NCBI GenBank assembly: GCA_011391255.1
Contig: JAABQV010000004.1
Location: 1 to 64,000, forward strand
DNA from: Dechloromonas sp.
Lineage (GTDB): Bacteria > Pseudomonadota > Gammaproteobacteria > Burkholderiales > Rhodocyclaceae
Direction of reading: 5' to 3'
Length of the DNA stretch: 64,000 bases
The position numbers and the translations under genes were made by a program. Positions 15,992-25,090 of this stretch are shown here, piece by piece (the stretch's first letter is position 1; the number at the start of each line of letters is the position of its first letter). Below the pieces are notes generated by a model. It did no database searches. It worked only from the letters and a program-made list of their open reading frames with translations, and was not told where the DNA came from.

Positions 15992-17416
15992 ATGTCTGTG
16001 ACGAAAACCACATATAACGATAAGGTCGTACGGCAATTTGCCGTCATGACCGTCATCTGGGGCATTGTTGGCATGCTGGTCGGTGTCATCATTGCTGCCC
16101 AGTTGGTTTGGCCGGAGCTTAATATTGGCTGGCTGCACTTTGGTCGTCTTCGTGCTTTGCATACCAACGCGGTTATTTTTGCATTTGGTGGCTCGGCGCT
16201 GTTTGCTACATCCTATTGGGTGGTTCAACGTACCAATCACACCCGTCTTTGGGGTGGCCCGCTGATTCCATTTACCTTCTGGGGTTGGCAGGTTGTCATT
16301 CTTTTGGCTGCGATTACGCTGCCGCTGGGTATTACTCAAGCTAAAGAGTATGCCGAGCTTGAGTGGCCGATTGATATCCTGATCACTTTGGTCTGGGTTT
16401 CTTATGCAGTGGTTTTCTTCGGTACGATTGCGAAGAGGACGGTTTCCCATATTTATGTGGCCAATTGGTTCTTTGGCGCTTTCATTATTGCCGTTGCCTT
16501 GCTGCATCTGGTTAATAGCGCAGCTGTTCCAATCACGCTGACCAAGTCTTACTCTGCCTACTCCGGTGTGCAGGATGCGATGATTCAGTGGTGGTATGGC
16601 CACAATGCGGTGGGTTTCTTCCTGACTGCGGGCTTCCTCGGCATGATGTATTACTTCGTGCCGAAGCAGGCCGGTCGTCCGGTTTATTCCTATCGTCTGT
16701 CCGTGGTGCACTTCTGGGCGCTGATCTTCACCTACATGTGGGCGGGTCCTCATCACCTGCACTACACCGCGCTGCCGGACTGGACTCAGTCTGTTGGTAT
16801 GGTCTTCTCACTGATTCTGCTGGCGCCGTCATGGGGTGGCATGATCAACGGCATCATGACCCTGTCGGGTGCTTGGCATAAGCTACGCGACGATCCTATC
16901 CTCAAGTTCCTGATCACCTCACTGTCTTTCTACGGTATGTCTACCTTCGAAGGCCCGATGATGGCGATCAAGACGGTTAATGCGCTGTCGCATTACACCG
17001 ACTGGACCGTTGGCCACGTACACTCAGGTGCGCTTGGTTGGGTTGCGATGGTTTCCATTGGCTCCATCTACTACCTGCTGCCGAAACTATTTGGCAAGAC
17101 GGAGATGTATAGCACCAAGCTGGTTACGACCCACTTCTGGATCGCAACGATTGGTACCGTGCTTTACATCGCCTCCATGTGGATTGCCGGTGTGATGCAG
17201 GGCTTGATGTGGCGCGCTGTGAATGTCGATGGAACGCTGGCCTACAGCTTCGTCGAATCAGTCAAGGGTTCCTATCCGTTCTGGGCAATCCGTTGGCTGG
17301 GTGGCGTCTTGTTCCTGTCCGGTATGTTGATCATGGCTTACAACATGTTCAAGACTATGGCCGGTGGCAAGATTCAGGATGTGCCGGTGAATGCTGCCGT
17401 CGCTCATCACGCCTGA
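15992..17416 (+). CDS. ccoN: Cytochrome c oxidase cbb3-type subunit I (CcoN)
   Basis: A 474-aa heme-copper oxidase catalytic subunit with about 12 TM helices. Conserved histidines for the low-spin heme and the binuclear heme-CuB centre are visible in '[16 protein letters not shown]', '[19 protein letters not shown]', '[15 protein letters not shown]' and '[14 protein letters not shown]'. It reduces O2 at high affinity and pumps protons. The ATG follows 'gagaggtggg'. It is the first gene of ccoNOQP, driven from the FNR-type promoter upstream. Confidence 0.97.
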   Translation: MSVTKTTYNDKVVRQFAVMTVIWGIVGMLVGVIIAAQLVWPELNIGWLHFGRLRALHTNAVIFAFGGSALFATSYWVVQRTNHTRLWGGPLIPFTFWGWQVVILLAAITLPLGITQAKEYAELEWPIDILITLVWVSYAVVFFGTIAKRTVSHIYVANWFFGAFIIAVALLHLVNSAAVPITLTKSYSAYSGVQDAMIQWWYGHNAVGFFLTAGFLGMMYYFVPKQAGRPVYSYRLSVVHFWALIFTYMWAGPHHLHYTALPDWTQSVGMVFSLILLAPSWGGMINGIMTLSGAWHKLRDDPILKFLITSLSFYGMSTFEGPMMAIKTVNALSHYTDWTVGHVHSGALGWVAMVSIGSIYYLLPKLFGKTEMYSTKLVTTHFWIATIGTVLYIASMWIAGVMQGLMWRAVNVDGTLAYSFVESVKGSYPFWAIRWLGGVLFLSGMLIMAYNMFKTMAGGKIQDVPVNAAVAHHA

Positions 17417-17432
17417 TTAGGGGGAAATACTA

Positions 17433-18071
17433 ATGTTGAAACACGAACAAATTGAGAAGAACGTAGGCCTGCTGATCATCTTGACCATCTTGGTGGTCAG
17501 CGTCGGCGGTCTGCTGGAAATTGTTCCGCTCTTCTTCCAAAAGTCGACAACGACACCGGTTGAAGGCACCAAGCCTTACGACGCAGTGCGTTTGGCGGGG
17601 CGTGATGTTTACACACGGGAAGGTTGCTATCTCTGTCACTCGCAGATGATTCGCCCGTTCCGTGCTGAAACCGAGCGTTACGGCCACTTCTCTGTTGCTG
17701 GTGAGTTTGTTTATGATCACCCGTTCCAGTGGGGTTCCAAGCGTACCGGCCCGGATCTTCATCGTGTTGGCGGCCGTTACTCCGACGAGTGGCAGCGTGC
17801 CCACCTGATTAATCCGCGTGACGTGGTGCCTGAGTCCAATATGCCGGCTTTTGCATTCCTGGCTAACACCAAGGCTAAAGATTCCGTTGGCGTCGATATC
17901 ACCGCCAAGATGGAGCTGATGCGTGGTTACGCCAAAGTGCGTGGCATTCCGACCTACACCGATGAGGAAATCAAGGGGGCTAAGGCCGCAATCGGTGATA
18001 AGACGGAAATGGACGTTCTCATTGCCTATCTGCAGGGCATGGGTACGGCACTGAGCACCATGAAGCAATAG
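17433..18071 (+). CDS. ccoO: Cytochrome c oxidase cbb3-type subunit II (CcoO)
   Basis: A 212-aa membrane-anchored monoheme cytochrome c: one N-terminal TM helix (about 10-30) and a periplasmic domain with heme site 'CYLCH' (about 65-69). The conserved '[18 protein letters not shown]' stretch follows it. An axial methionine is likely in 'PESNMPAF'. It passes electrons from CcoP to CcoN. It lies 16 bases after ccoN. Confidence 0.97.
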   Translation: MLKHEQIEKNVGLLIILTILVVSVGGLLEIVPLFFQKSTTTPVEGTKPYDAVRLAGRDVYTREGCYLCHSQMIRPFRAETERYGHFSVAGEFVYDHPFQWGSKRTGPDLHRVGGRYSDEWQRAHLINPRDVVPESNMPAFAFLANTKAKDSVGVDITAKMELMRGYAKVRGIPTYTDEEIKGAKAAIGDKTEMDVLIAYLQGMGTALSTMKQ

Positions 18072-18074
18072 GCC

Positions 18075-18251
18075 ATGGACATCAATGATCTGCGCTCCCT
18101 GATGACCGTACTTGGGTTGCTCTGCTTCCTTGGTATTGTAGGATGGGCTTACGGCAAGAGCAGTAAAAAGGGCTTCGAAGAGGCTGCCAACTTGCCGTTC
18201 GTGGGTGATGATGATCTGGATGAGACGAAAAAAACGTCACATCCGCGCTGA
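18075..18251 (+). CDS. ccoQ: cbb3 oxidase small subunit CcoQ
   Basis: A 58-aa protein encoded three bases after the ccoO stop. The N-terminus 'MDINDLRSLMTVLGLLCFLG' leads into a single TM helix (about 9-28) and then a short Lys/Gly and acidic tail ('VGDDDLDE'). Length, topology and position between ccoO and ccoP match CcoQ, which stabilises the complex. It is too short for many gene finders. Confidence 0.93.
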   Translation: MDINDLRSLMTVLGLLCFLGIVGWAYGKSSKKGFEEAANLPFVGDDDLDETKKTSHPR

Positions 18252-18266
18252 TATAAAGGAAAAAAA

Positions 18267-19163
18267 ATGAGCGATTTTGTTAGCGAATTTTGGAACATGT
18301 ACGTGATTGTGATTACGGCAGCCAGTGTCTTTGCCTGTATCGCACTTCTCTACGTCCAGAGCAAGGCAACGTTCACCCCGGGCAAGACCATGGGTCATGT
18401 CTGGGATGACACTTTGGAGGAGTACAACAACCCGATGCCCATGTGGTGGAGCTGGTTGTTCCTCATTACCATCGTGTTCACGGTGATTTACTTTACACTT
18501 TATCCGGGTTTGGGTAACGTAAAAGGTATGCTTGGCTGGACGTCTGCAAACGCGCACCAGGCTGAAGTCGCCAAGATGGATGCGACTGTCAAGCCGCTGT
18601 TCGCCAAGTATCAGGCGATGGATGTCAAGGCAGTTGCCGGTGACAAGCAGGCCATGGAAATGGGCAAAAACCTATACCTGACCTACTGTATGCAATGTCA
18701 CGGTGCGGATGCTCGTGGTGCCAAGGGCTTCCCGAACCTGACCGACAGCGATTGGCAGTGGGGCGGCGAGCCGGAGCAGATCAAGGCAACGCTGAATGAA
18801 GGTCGCATGGGTGTCATGCCTCCGCATGCACAGGTTGGTGCAGATACCGTCAAGGATCTGGCTAACTACGTGCGTTCTTTGTCTGGTCTGCCGAACGATT
18901 CAGTTCGTGCTGCCAAGGGCAAGGAAGCATTCAACTCGGTTGGTTGTTCTGGCTGTCATGGTCCGGATGCCAAGGGTATGCAGGCACTGGGTGCACCTAA
19001 CCTGACCGACAAGGTCTGGTTGTACGGTTCATCTGAAGCCGTGATTTCCGAGACGATCAACGGTGGCCGTAACAACAAGATGCCTGCCTGGAAAGAATTC
19101 CTGGGCGATGGCAAGATCCATGTCCTGACCGCTTACGTTTATAGCCTGAGCCAAGGCAAGTAA
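18267..19163 (+). CDS. ccoP: Cytochrome c oxidase cbb3-type subunit III (CcoP)
   Basis: A 298-aa diheme cytochrome c. An N-terminal TM pair ('MYVIVITAASVFACIALLYV' and a helix near 57-77) is followed by two heme c sites, CMQCH (about 142-146) and CSGCH (about 228-232), with downstream axial methionines ('GVMPPH', 'NKMPAW'). It accepts electrons from soluble cytochrome c. It is the last gene of the oxidase operon, followed by a terminator. Confidence 0.97.
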   Translation: MSDFVSEFWNMYVIVITAASVFACIALLYVQSKATFTPGKTMGHVWDDTLEEYNNPMPMWWSWLFLITIVFTVIYFTLYPGLGNVKGMLGWTSANAHQAEVAKMDATVKPLFAKYQAMDVKAVAGDKQAMEMGKNLYLTYCMQCHGADARGAKGFPNLTDSDWQWGGEPEQIKATLNEGRMGVMPPHAQVGADTVKDLANYVRSLSGLPNDSVRAAKGKEAFNSVGCSGCHGPDAKGMQALGAPNLTDKVWLYGSSEAVISETINGGRNNKMPAWKEFLGDGKIHVLTAYVYSLSQGK

Positions 19164-19173
19164 ATTGATTGAG

Positions 19174-19205
19174 ACGGGGCGGCTAGCCGCCCCGTTTTTA
19201 TTTTT
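19174..19205 (+). terminator. Intrinsic terminator of ccoNOQP
   Basis: The stem ACGGGGCGGC / GCCGCCCCGT (10 bp) with a two-base centre is followed by TTTTATTTTT, 11 bases after the ccoP stop. Confidence 0.92.
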
Positions 19206-19349
19206 AGGCTGTTTTTTGTCGATATTGCTTTTGCGTAAATTTCAGATATCAAATGTAATATCGACACAAATTAGTCTTTACGGAATCTTTGATTTTAATT
19301 TTTAGAGTTTCGTTAAAGACCGGATTTCTCTTAAAGGCTAAAAAAGCTC

Positions 19350-19868
19350 ATGGCGACACTTCTTAAAGACGGCGACAATCAGGTTTGGTACAAAGAGCCG
19401 TGGCCGTGGATACTGATGGCGGGGCCGGGGATCGTTGTTGTCGCGGGTTTTATTACTGCATGGCTTGCCGTGGTGAGTAATGATGGTCTGGTTAATGATG
19501 ACTATTACAAGTTGGGAATGACCGTCAATCAGCGCCTGCATCGTGATCAACAGGCTGCAAGCATGGGATTGCATGCTGACGTGATGCGTTCGGGTACCGG
19601 CGTCAGATTGCTATTGGGTGCGGTTGGCGATACTCGGCTGCCTGAAACGCTGTTGTTGAAATTTTCACACCCTACGCAGGCAGGTCAGGATCAGTTGGTG
19701 AAGATGGCTGCTGAGGGGCAGGGCTTTTATAGCGGCCAGATGGCTGGTGAGTTGCACGGACGTTGGATCGTATCTCTTGAAGACCCATCTGGTATGTGGC
19801 GTCTTCAGGGTGACTGGCAGGCGGATTCGGGAGAGACTTTGCGCTTGGTGGCGCGTCTCGCAAATTGA
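19350..19868 (+). CDS. FixH/CcoH-family cbb3 assembly protein
   Basis: A 172-aa protein with one N-terminal TM helix (about 22-44, 'MAGPGIVVVAGFITAWLAVV') and a periplasmic domain. 'DYYKLGMTVNQRLHRDQQA' after the helix is typical of FixH/CcoH proteins. These interact with CcoI and help assemble cbb3 oxidase. Separation from ccoP by a terminator suggests its own promoter. No ccoG gene lies in between, unlike the common ccoGHIS arrangement. Confidence 0.85.
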   Translation: MATLLKDGDNQVWYKEPWPWILMAGPGIVVVAGFITAWLAVVSNDGLVNDDYYKLGMTVNQRLHRDQQAASMGLHADVMRSGTGVRLLLGAVGDTRLPETLLLKFSHPTQAGQDQLVKMAAEGQGFYSGQMAGELHGRWIVSLEDPSGMWRLQGDWQADSGETLRLVARLAN

Positions 19869-19902
19869 TTTTTTGATGTGGTGTGTTACTGGGAGGTGAC
19901 TT

Positions 19903-20043
19903 ATGGCTTGGAATCTTTTGTTTAGCAGCGACATTGGTTTGATGAGCTTGGCCGTGATCGTTGGTGTGCTGGTGATTGGCTATGTCATGGGCAAGATGTT
20001 CAAGGACAAAATGGAAGAAGAAACCAAACAGCTTCGCAAGTAA
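19903..20043 (+). CDS. DUF3149-type small membrane protein
   Basis: A 46-aa protein starting 'MAWNLLFSSDIGLMSLAVIV', with one TM helix (about 12-32) and a charged C-terminus ('KMFKDKMEEETKQLRK'). The pattern matches the short DUF3149 family seen near respiratory genes in betaproteobacteria; its function is unknown. It has a strong ribosome site (gggaggtg) and lies 34 bases after the ccoH-like gene, so it is probably co-transcribed. Confidence 0.8.
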   Translation: MAWNLLFSSDIGLMSLAVIVGVLVIGYVMGKMFKDKMEEETKQLRK

Positions 20044-20075
20044 GCGTTCGTTTTGCTGCGTAACAGGCGGCATGA

Positions 20076-20110
20076 TTCCCCCGCTCGGTAGATCTGACGG
20101 GGGATTTTTT
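20076..20110 (+). terminator. Terminator-like hairpin abutting the tonB start
   Basis: TCCCCCG and CGGGGGA pair across a 14-base loop and are followed by TTTTTT. The T-run touches the ATG at 20111, so the 3' arm GGGGGA also serves as the only ribosome-site-like sequence for the next gene. Confidence 0.65.
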
Positions 20111-20815
20111 ATGTCTGCTTCAAATGATGCCGCAGGTCTCCGGCGGGGGTTTATTCTCTCTGCGCTCTTTCACGCCTTGATCTTCCTTTTTTTGTCCGAT
20201 TTTCTGGCGTTGACCGCGACAAACGCGCCTGAACCAAAGGGTGATCAAGCGATGCTGATTACCCTGCAGCAGAGAGCCGCAGCTGCGGCCTCACCTGCTG
20301 CCGAGCCACAGGTTCTCCCTAATGTGGCCACCCCAAAGCCAGATATGCGTAGCCGTAACAGTAATATACCGCTGCCGGAAAAATTTAAGCTCGAAACGAA
20401 CACGCTCGAACCATCGGCACCCGGAGCAGAGAGTGTGGAGTCGACCGAGGCGACAAACAGCAAAGGCGCCAGCGAGGTTCGGGATGTTTCGCCGCCGATT
20501 CGTGCCGAAGCGTTAAATGTGGACGATGTGCGTCAGTACCGCATGAATCTGAGCCGTGAGGCGAGGCGCTACAAGCGCTATCCTTTATTTGCCCGAGAGC
20601 GTGGCCTTGAGGGGACGGCGGTGGTTGTCGTTAGCACCCGCGTCGGTTTGGTGATTCCGCAGGTAAGTTTGAGCGCGAGTAGTGGCACGCCAAGCCTGGA
20701 TGCGCAGGCGCTGGAAATGATCAGGCTGGCGGTACGTGATGCGAAAATCCCCGAATCGCTGCGCAACCGGGACTTCGGAATTGATCTACCGATTCAGTTC
20801 GCGCTCGACGACTAG
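20111..20815 (+). CDS. TonB-family energy transducer
   Basis: A 234-aa protein: N-terminal TM helix (about 13-36, 'FILSALFHALIFLFLSDFLA'), then a periplasmic linker. The C-terminal TonB domain (about 145-234) carries 'YPLFARERGLEGTAVVVV' and 'SSGTPSLDAQALEMIR'. It couples the proton gradient to outer-membrane receptors. The start at 20111 is preferred because upstream in-frame sequence overlaps the terminator-like hairpin and does not look coding. No exbBD genes are adjacent. It converges with the NUDIX gene, overlapping it by four bases. Confidence 0.88.
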   Translation: MSASNDAAGLRRGFILSALFHALIFLFLSDFLALTATNAPEPKGDQAMLITLQQRAAAAASPAAEPQVLPNVATPKPDMRSRNSNIPLPEKFKLETNTLEPSAPGAESVESTEATNSKGASEVRDVSPPIRAEALNVDDVRQYRMNLSREARRYKRYPLFARERGLEGTAVVVVSTRVGLVIPQVSLSASSGTPSLDAQALEMIRLAVRDAKIPESLRNRDFGIDLPIQFALDD

Positions 20816-21351
20816 ACAGGCGGAAGATCTGCCTCATGAAAGCCGAACGCCCCTCGTGACCGGTCGGCCAAATAGTCTTGAAGGCATAGTTTCACGCTGC
20901 GAAAAGCCAGCGAGTCCCAGGGAATATCCTCGGCTGCAAATAGTCCAACCTCTAGGCTTTCTACGCCAGCCAGGTAGCTCGCGCTTGGCAGGCGGCCACG
21001 ATAAAAAAGATGGACTTGATGAATGTGAGCAATGCTGAACAAAGCAAAAGCAGCATCAATGCTAACCACTGCACCGGCTTCCTCTTCAGTTTCGCGAGCC
21101 GCCCCTTCGCTGGTGCTCTCTCCGTTCTCCATGAAGCCGGCCGGTAACGTCCAGTAGCCCATGCGCGGCTCAATGGCGCGCTTGCAGAGCAGGATTCGAC
21201 CTTCGAATTCGGCAACGCATCCAACCACAATGCGCGGGTTTTCATAATGAATATACCCGCAGCTAGCGCAAATGTGGCGCGCTAAAGAGTCCCCGGCGGG
21301 AATCCTGAAATCTACTTGGGCGCCGCAGAGTTGACAAAATCTGATGGTCAT
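20812..21351 (-). CDS. NUDIX hydrolase with N-terminal zinc ribbon
   Basis: A 179-aa protein. A zinc ribbon with 'CQLC' and 'CASC' pairs occupies residues 6-32. The NUDIX box is complete: G-x5-E-x7-REUxEExGU is met by 'GFMENGESTSEGAARETEEE' plus the following AG. The layout resembles the C-terminal half of NudC-type NADH pyrophosphatases and related ADP-ribose or nucleotide hydrolases. The substrate is unknown. Confidence 0.9.
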   Translation of the reverse strand: MTIRFCQLCGAQVDFRIPAGDSLARHICASCGYIHYENPRIVVGCVAEFEGRILLCKRAIEPRMGYWTLPAGFMENGESTSEGAARETEEEAGAVVSIDAAFALFSIAHIHQVHLFYRGRLPSASYLAGVESLEVGLFAAEDIPWDSLAFRSVKLCLQDYLADRSRGAFGFHEADLPPV

Positions 21352-21529
21352 TGGGGAGGTAAGGTTGGAAGTGAGCGAGTTCGACTAGTATCGCATTTTT
21401 ACGGCTCAGGCCTTGGGGCGACGTATTTGTCTCTTCTTTCTTTGCTTTGAAACAAAGCCTGTGCTTACAATAGCGTTCACTTATAAAAACTGCGCGCTGA
21501 CTGCATTTCGGCGCGGTTGAGGGTTCCGT

Positions 21530-22387
21530 ATGTTTCTCATCATCGGTTATGTAATTATCCTTGCTTCGGCACTCGGGACTTACGCGGTACACGGTAGTCT
21601 TCTTGCGCTGTGGGTGCCGCTTGAGTACGTCGCGATTATCGGTTTGACAATCGGCTATTTTGTCGCTTCAAACGGCATTGGCATCATCAAGGCCACGGTT
21701 GGTGCGCTGCCGGGTGTTTTGAAAGGCTCCAAGTTCAACAAGGCGTACTACGTTGATGCCTTGGCAATGTTGTTTGAAATATTGGGTAAGGTGCGCAAAG
21801 AAGGCCTGATGTCGATTGAAGGCGATATCGAGAATCCTGATTCCAGCCCAATTTTCAGCAAGTATCCCAATCTTGTTCATGATCATCACGTGATGGAGTT
21901 CACCACAGATTATCTGCGCATGATGGTCGGTGGCAACCTGAATACCGTAGAGATCGAAAGCCTGATGGATGTTGAGTTGGAAACACATCATCACGAAGCG
22001 GAAGAGCCGGGTCACGTCGTGGCCAACGTGGCTGGTGCAGTGCCGGCCTTCGGTATTGTCGTCGCGGTGATGGGCGTGGTGAATGTGATGGGCTCGGTCG
22101 GCAGCCCGCCGGCAGTGCTGGGCAAGATGATTGGTGGCGCGCTGGTGGGTACCTTCCTCGGTATTTTGATTGCCTATGGCTTTGTTGAGCCAGTAGCCAA
22201 GCTGCTGGAACAAAAGGCCAAAGAGAGCGCCACAATTTACAAGATGATCAAGATGGTATTGCTGGCCTCAATGTCTGGCTACGCGCCGGCTGTGGCCATC
22301 GAGTTTGGACGCAAAACGCTTGATTCGCATTCCCGTCCAGGCTTCGCCGAACTCGAAGAAGAGTTGAAAGCGCGCAAAGGCAAGTGA
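21530..22387 (+). CDS. motA: Flagellar motor stator protein MotA
   Basis: A 285-aa inner-membrane protein with four TM helices and a large cytoplasmic loop (about 60-165) whose charged residues contact FliG. It starts 'MFLIIGYVIILASALGTYAV', and 'HHHEAEEPGHVVANVAGAVP' leads into TM3. With MotB it forms the ion-conducting stator. The length is that of the enterobacterial MotA class. First gene of the chemotaxis/motility locus, 28 bases from motB. Confidence 0.96.
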   Translation: MFLIIGYVIILASALGTYAVHGSLLALWVPLEYVAIIGLTIGYFVASNGIGIIKATVGALPGVLKGSKFNKAYYVDALAMLFEILGKVRKEGLMSIEGDIENPDSSPIFSKYPNLVHDHHVMEFTTDYLRMMVGGNLNTVEIESLMDVELETHHHEAEEPGHVVANVAGAVPAFGIVVAVMGVVNVMGSVGSPPAVLGKMIGGALVGTFLGILIAYGFVEPVAKLLEQKAKESATIYKMIKMVLLASMSGYAPAVAIEFGRKTLDSHSRPGFAELEEELKARKGK

Positions 22388-22415
22388 CCGATTTCCCTGA
22401 ACTCCATTTAGCAAA

Positions 22416-23363
22416 ATGAGCGACGACTCCACACGCCCCATTGTCATCAAGCGCAAAAAAGTTATTGCGGGTGGTGCGCATGGCGGTGCCTGGAAGATTG
22501 CCTACGCCGACTTCGTGACGGCGATGATGGCTTTCTTTCTGCTGATGTGGCTTTTGGGTTCCACGGCAAAAGGCGATCTGGCGGGGATTGCGAGTCATTT
22601 TCAGAACCCGGTCAAAGTTTCTATGAGCGGCGGGAGCGGTTCCGGCGATGCGACCAGCATCCTGCAGGGCGGTGGCAAGGATCTGACACGGCAGACAGGG
22701 CAGGTAAAGCAGGGCGAAGTTGAAAAAAAGAAGTCGACCTCTTTTTCGAAGGAGGCGCAAGCCGAATTTCGGCGCAAGGAGGCACAGAAACTTGAGTCGC
22801 TGAAAGCCGATATTGAAAAAATGATCGAGAGTACGCCGCAGCTTGCACAATTTAAAAAGCAGATGTTGCTCGATATTACTTCTGAAGGTTTGCGCATCCA
22901 GATTGTTGATGAGCAAAATCGGCCGATGTTCGATTCAAGCAGTGCTGACCTCAAGCCATATACCAGAGAAATATTGCGTCAGATCGGTAAGTCATTGAAT
23001 GGCGTCAGTAATCGAATCAGTCTTGCCGGACATACTGATGCCGCGCAGTTTGCCGGTGGTGAGCGGGGCTTCTCAAATTGGGAACTCTCGGCCAGTCGGG
23101 CGAATGCTTCGCGACGGGAGTTGGTGGCTGGCGGTCTCAATGACGCCAAGATAATGCGGGTGGTGGGGCTTGCTTCCACCGTCCTGTTCGACAAGAATGA
23201 TCCGCTAAGTTCTATAAATCGAAGAATAAGTATCGTTGTGCTGAACCAGAAAACTGAGCAAGCTATTCTTCAGGAAGAAGGTCCGGAAACTGAAGTGGAT
23301 GGCGATGAGGGATTGCAGGATGCTTTGCAACTTCCGGCGACAGGTAAGGGAACGGCTGGTTAA
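22416..23363 (+). CDS. motB: Flagellar motor stator protein MotB
   Basis: A 315-aa protein with a short basic N-terminus and one TM helix. That helix holds the proton-accepting aspartate in 'AYADFVTAMMAFFLLMWLLG' (D32 by count). A plug/linker region follows, then an OmpA-like peptidoglycan-binding domain (about 165-290, 'LAGHTDAAQF', 'NWELSASRANASRREL'). The aspartate context indicates a proton-driven motor. Pairs with the preceding motA. Confidence 0.96.
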   Translation: MSDDSTRPIVIKRKKVIAGGAHGGAWKIAYADFVTAMMAFFLLMWLLGSTAKGDLAGIASHFQNPVKVSMSGGSGSGDATSILQGGGKDLTRQTGQVKQGEVEKKKSTSFSKEAQAEFRRKEAQKLESLKADIEKMIESTPQLAQFKKQMLLDITSEGLRIQIVDEQNRPMFDSSSADLKPYTREILRQIGKSLNGVSNRISLAGHTDAAQFAGGERGFSNWELSASRANASRRELVAGGLNDAKIMRVVGLASTVLFDKNDPLSSINRRISIVVLNQKTEQAILQEEGPETEVDGDEGLQDALQLPATGKGTAG

Positions 23364-23391
23364 TAGGCTGTACTGAGGGGGCAAAAAAACG

Positions 23392-24612
23392 ATGGGCAAT
23401 AAAAGCCTGGTAGGGATAGGTGCTGGTTGGTCGATATTGGTTCTGGCTGTCCTGGTGATGGTTGAGCCTTTGGCGCGCTCGGGAACCGTGCTTTTCGCGC
23501 TGGTGGTGCTGATCATCGGCTGGTTGATGGCTGCCAGTCTCCTCGGTGGAAATGCGAAGGATAAAGCGCTGGTGCAGGTAAGTAATCAGGCCGACCGTGG
23601 TGTTATCGAGCACAGTAGCCAGGCGATCATTCGGGTGTCCAGTGAGTTTTCCGAACAAATTCAGGAAATGCGCAGCGAAATATCGCGGACTCAGGTGATT
23701 TTTGGTGATGCAATTGCGACGCTGATTACCAGTTTTCAGGGAATTAATGGCGATGTTCAGCGCCAGCACGCGCTCGGGATGAAGATTGTTTCCGGTTCTG
23801 GTACTGATGCGGCAGGCGGTTTGGGAGAGTTTGAGAAATTCACTTCGAAAACCTCCGAAACCTTGCGCCAGTTTGTTGATAGCGTTATTAAAAACTCGCG
23901 TGTGGCGATGGGGCTGGTTGAAATGACTGACCGGATCGCTACCCAGATGCGTGAGGTACGCGGTAGGTTAGGTGAGATCGAGGGTATCGCCAAGCAGACA
24001 AATCTTCTCGCACTGAATGCGGCAATCGAGGCGGCGCGGGCGGGTGAGGCCGGGCGCGGTTTTGCGGTGGTGGCCGATGAGGTGCGAGATTTGTCCGGGC
24101 GTACGAATCACTTCAGCAAGCAGATTCGCGATGCCTTGACGGCGATGCAGGTGCATATTGAAGAAGCAGAGACGGCCATTAATCAAATGGCTGCCCAGGA
24201 CATGAATTTCGCCCTAACGTCGAAAAGCGATGTTGAGCAAGCCATGGAAGGAATTCAGAAGATGAATCGGAGAACCGGTGAGTCGGTTGCCGAGCTAAAC
24301 GTCATTGCCGAGCAGGTCGAGTCATCGGTCAATCAGGCGGTTATGTCTCTTCAGTTTCAGGATATGGTGACGCAGTTGCTGGGGCATGTGCTTCGTCGTC
24401 TCGATATTCTTGACGAGGTGGTTGGCGATGAGCAAAAAATGGCCTCTGTGCTCATGGATGCAAGCGACCCTGAGAGCACTGTGCTGGCTCTTGATGCCCT
24501 GCGTGATCACGTCGATACGTTGTCACAAAAGTTGAGTAGCCTTAAACAAAGTGTTAATCACAATCCTGTCCGACAAACCGGCTATTCCAGCGGTGATGTT
24601 GAGTTGTTTTGA
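23392..24612 (+). CDS. MCP-type signalling protein without a ligand-binding domain
   Basis: A 406-aa protein. Residues about 9-52 form two closely spaced TM helices with almost no periplasmic loop. The rest is cytoplasmic and includes an MCP hairpin tip (about 190-240, '[20 protein letters not shown]', '[18 protein letters not shown]'). It lacks HAMP and lacks the C-terminal CheR pentapeptide of the three large MCPs, ending instead in 'SSGDVELF'. It may sense an internal cue or act as a scaffold linking stator and chemotaxis proteins; this is inference from position between motB and cheY. Immediately upstream of cheY (18 bases). Confidence 0.82.
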   Translation: MGNKSLVGIGAGWSILVLAVLVMVEPLARSGTVLFALVVLIIGWLMAASLLGGNAKDKALVQVSNQADRGVIEHSSQAIIRVSSEFSEQIQEMRSEISRTQVIFGDAIATLITSFQGINGDVQRQHALGMKIVSGSGTDAAGGLGEFEKFTSKTSETLRQFVDSVIKNSRVAMGLVEMTDRIATQMREVRGRLGEIEGIAKQTNLLALNAAIEAARAGEAGRGFAVVADEVRDLSGRTNHFSKQIRDALTAMQVHIEEAETAINQMAAQDMNFALTSKSDVEQAMEGIQKMNRRTGESVAELNVIAEQVESSVNQAVMSLQFQDMVTQLLGHVLRRLDILDEVVGDEQKMASVLMDASDPESTVLALDALRDHVDTLSQKLSSLKQSVNHNPVRQTGYSSGDVELF

Positions 24613-24630
24613 TTTGCCAAAGAGGAAAAT

Positions 24631-24996
24631 ATGGCTAAGACCATTCTTGCAGTTGATGACTCTGCCTCGATCCGTCAGATGGTGTCATTCACCCTGAAAA
24701 GTGCTGGATACGATGTCGTTGAAGCGGTTGACGGTATGGACGGGCTGGAGAAGGCCAAGTCGCGCAGTGTCAATCTGATTCTCACCGACCAGAATATGCC
24801 GCGTATGGATGGCTTGACGCTGATTAAAAATCTGCGGGCCCTGCCGCAATATGGTGCGACGCCCATCCTGATGCTGACTACCGAGTCATCCGATGCGATG
24901 AAGGCTCAGGGGCGGGCTGCCGGCGCAACTGGCTGGCTGGTCAAGCCATTTGATCCGCAAAAGCTGATTGAAGTCGTGCGCAAGGTGATTGGCTAA
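24631..24996 (+). CDS. cheY: Chemotaxis response regulator CheY (first copy)
   Basis: A 121-aa single receiver domain. The acidic pocket is 'VDDSAS' (D9, D10), the phosphorylation site D53 in 'LILTDQNMPRMDG', the switch Thr in 'MLTTES', and the conserved Lys in 'LVKPFDP'. No output domain, so it is CheY-like. The acceptor context and the length (shorter than the 130-aa CheY near cheZ) suggest it is the partner of the adjacent CheA1. It could be a phosphate sink or a CheA1-specific output, instead of the main motor CheY. Confidence 0.92.
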   Translation: MAKTILAVDDSASIRQMVSFTLKSAGYDVVEAVDGMDGLEKAKSRSVNLILTDQNMPRMDGLTLIKNLRALPQYGATPILMLTTESSDAMKAQGRAAGATGWLVKPFDPQKLIEVVRKVIG

Positions 24997-25090
24997 GTCC
25001 AGTAACCAAAAGCTGGCGGTATTTTGCCAGCGAACGTTGCATTCGATTTCCGCTTGTCATCGCTGATGATAAGTGAGGTGAGGGAGTAGC

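Noticed and set aside
19289..19302. TTGATTTTAATTTT as an FNR box for the ccoH-like gene
   Set aside because: Only the first half-site is present; the second lacks the TCAA core, so it is an AT-rich chance match.
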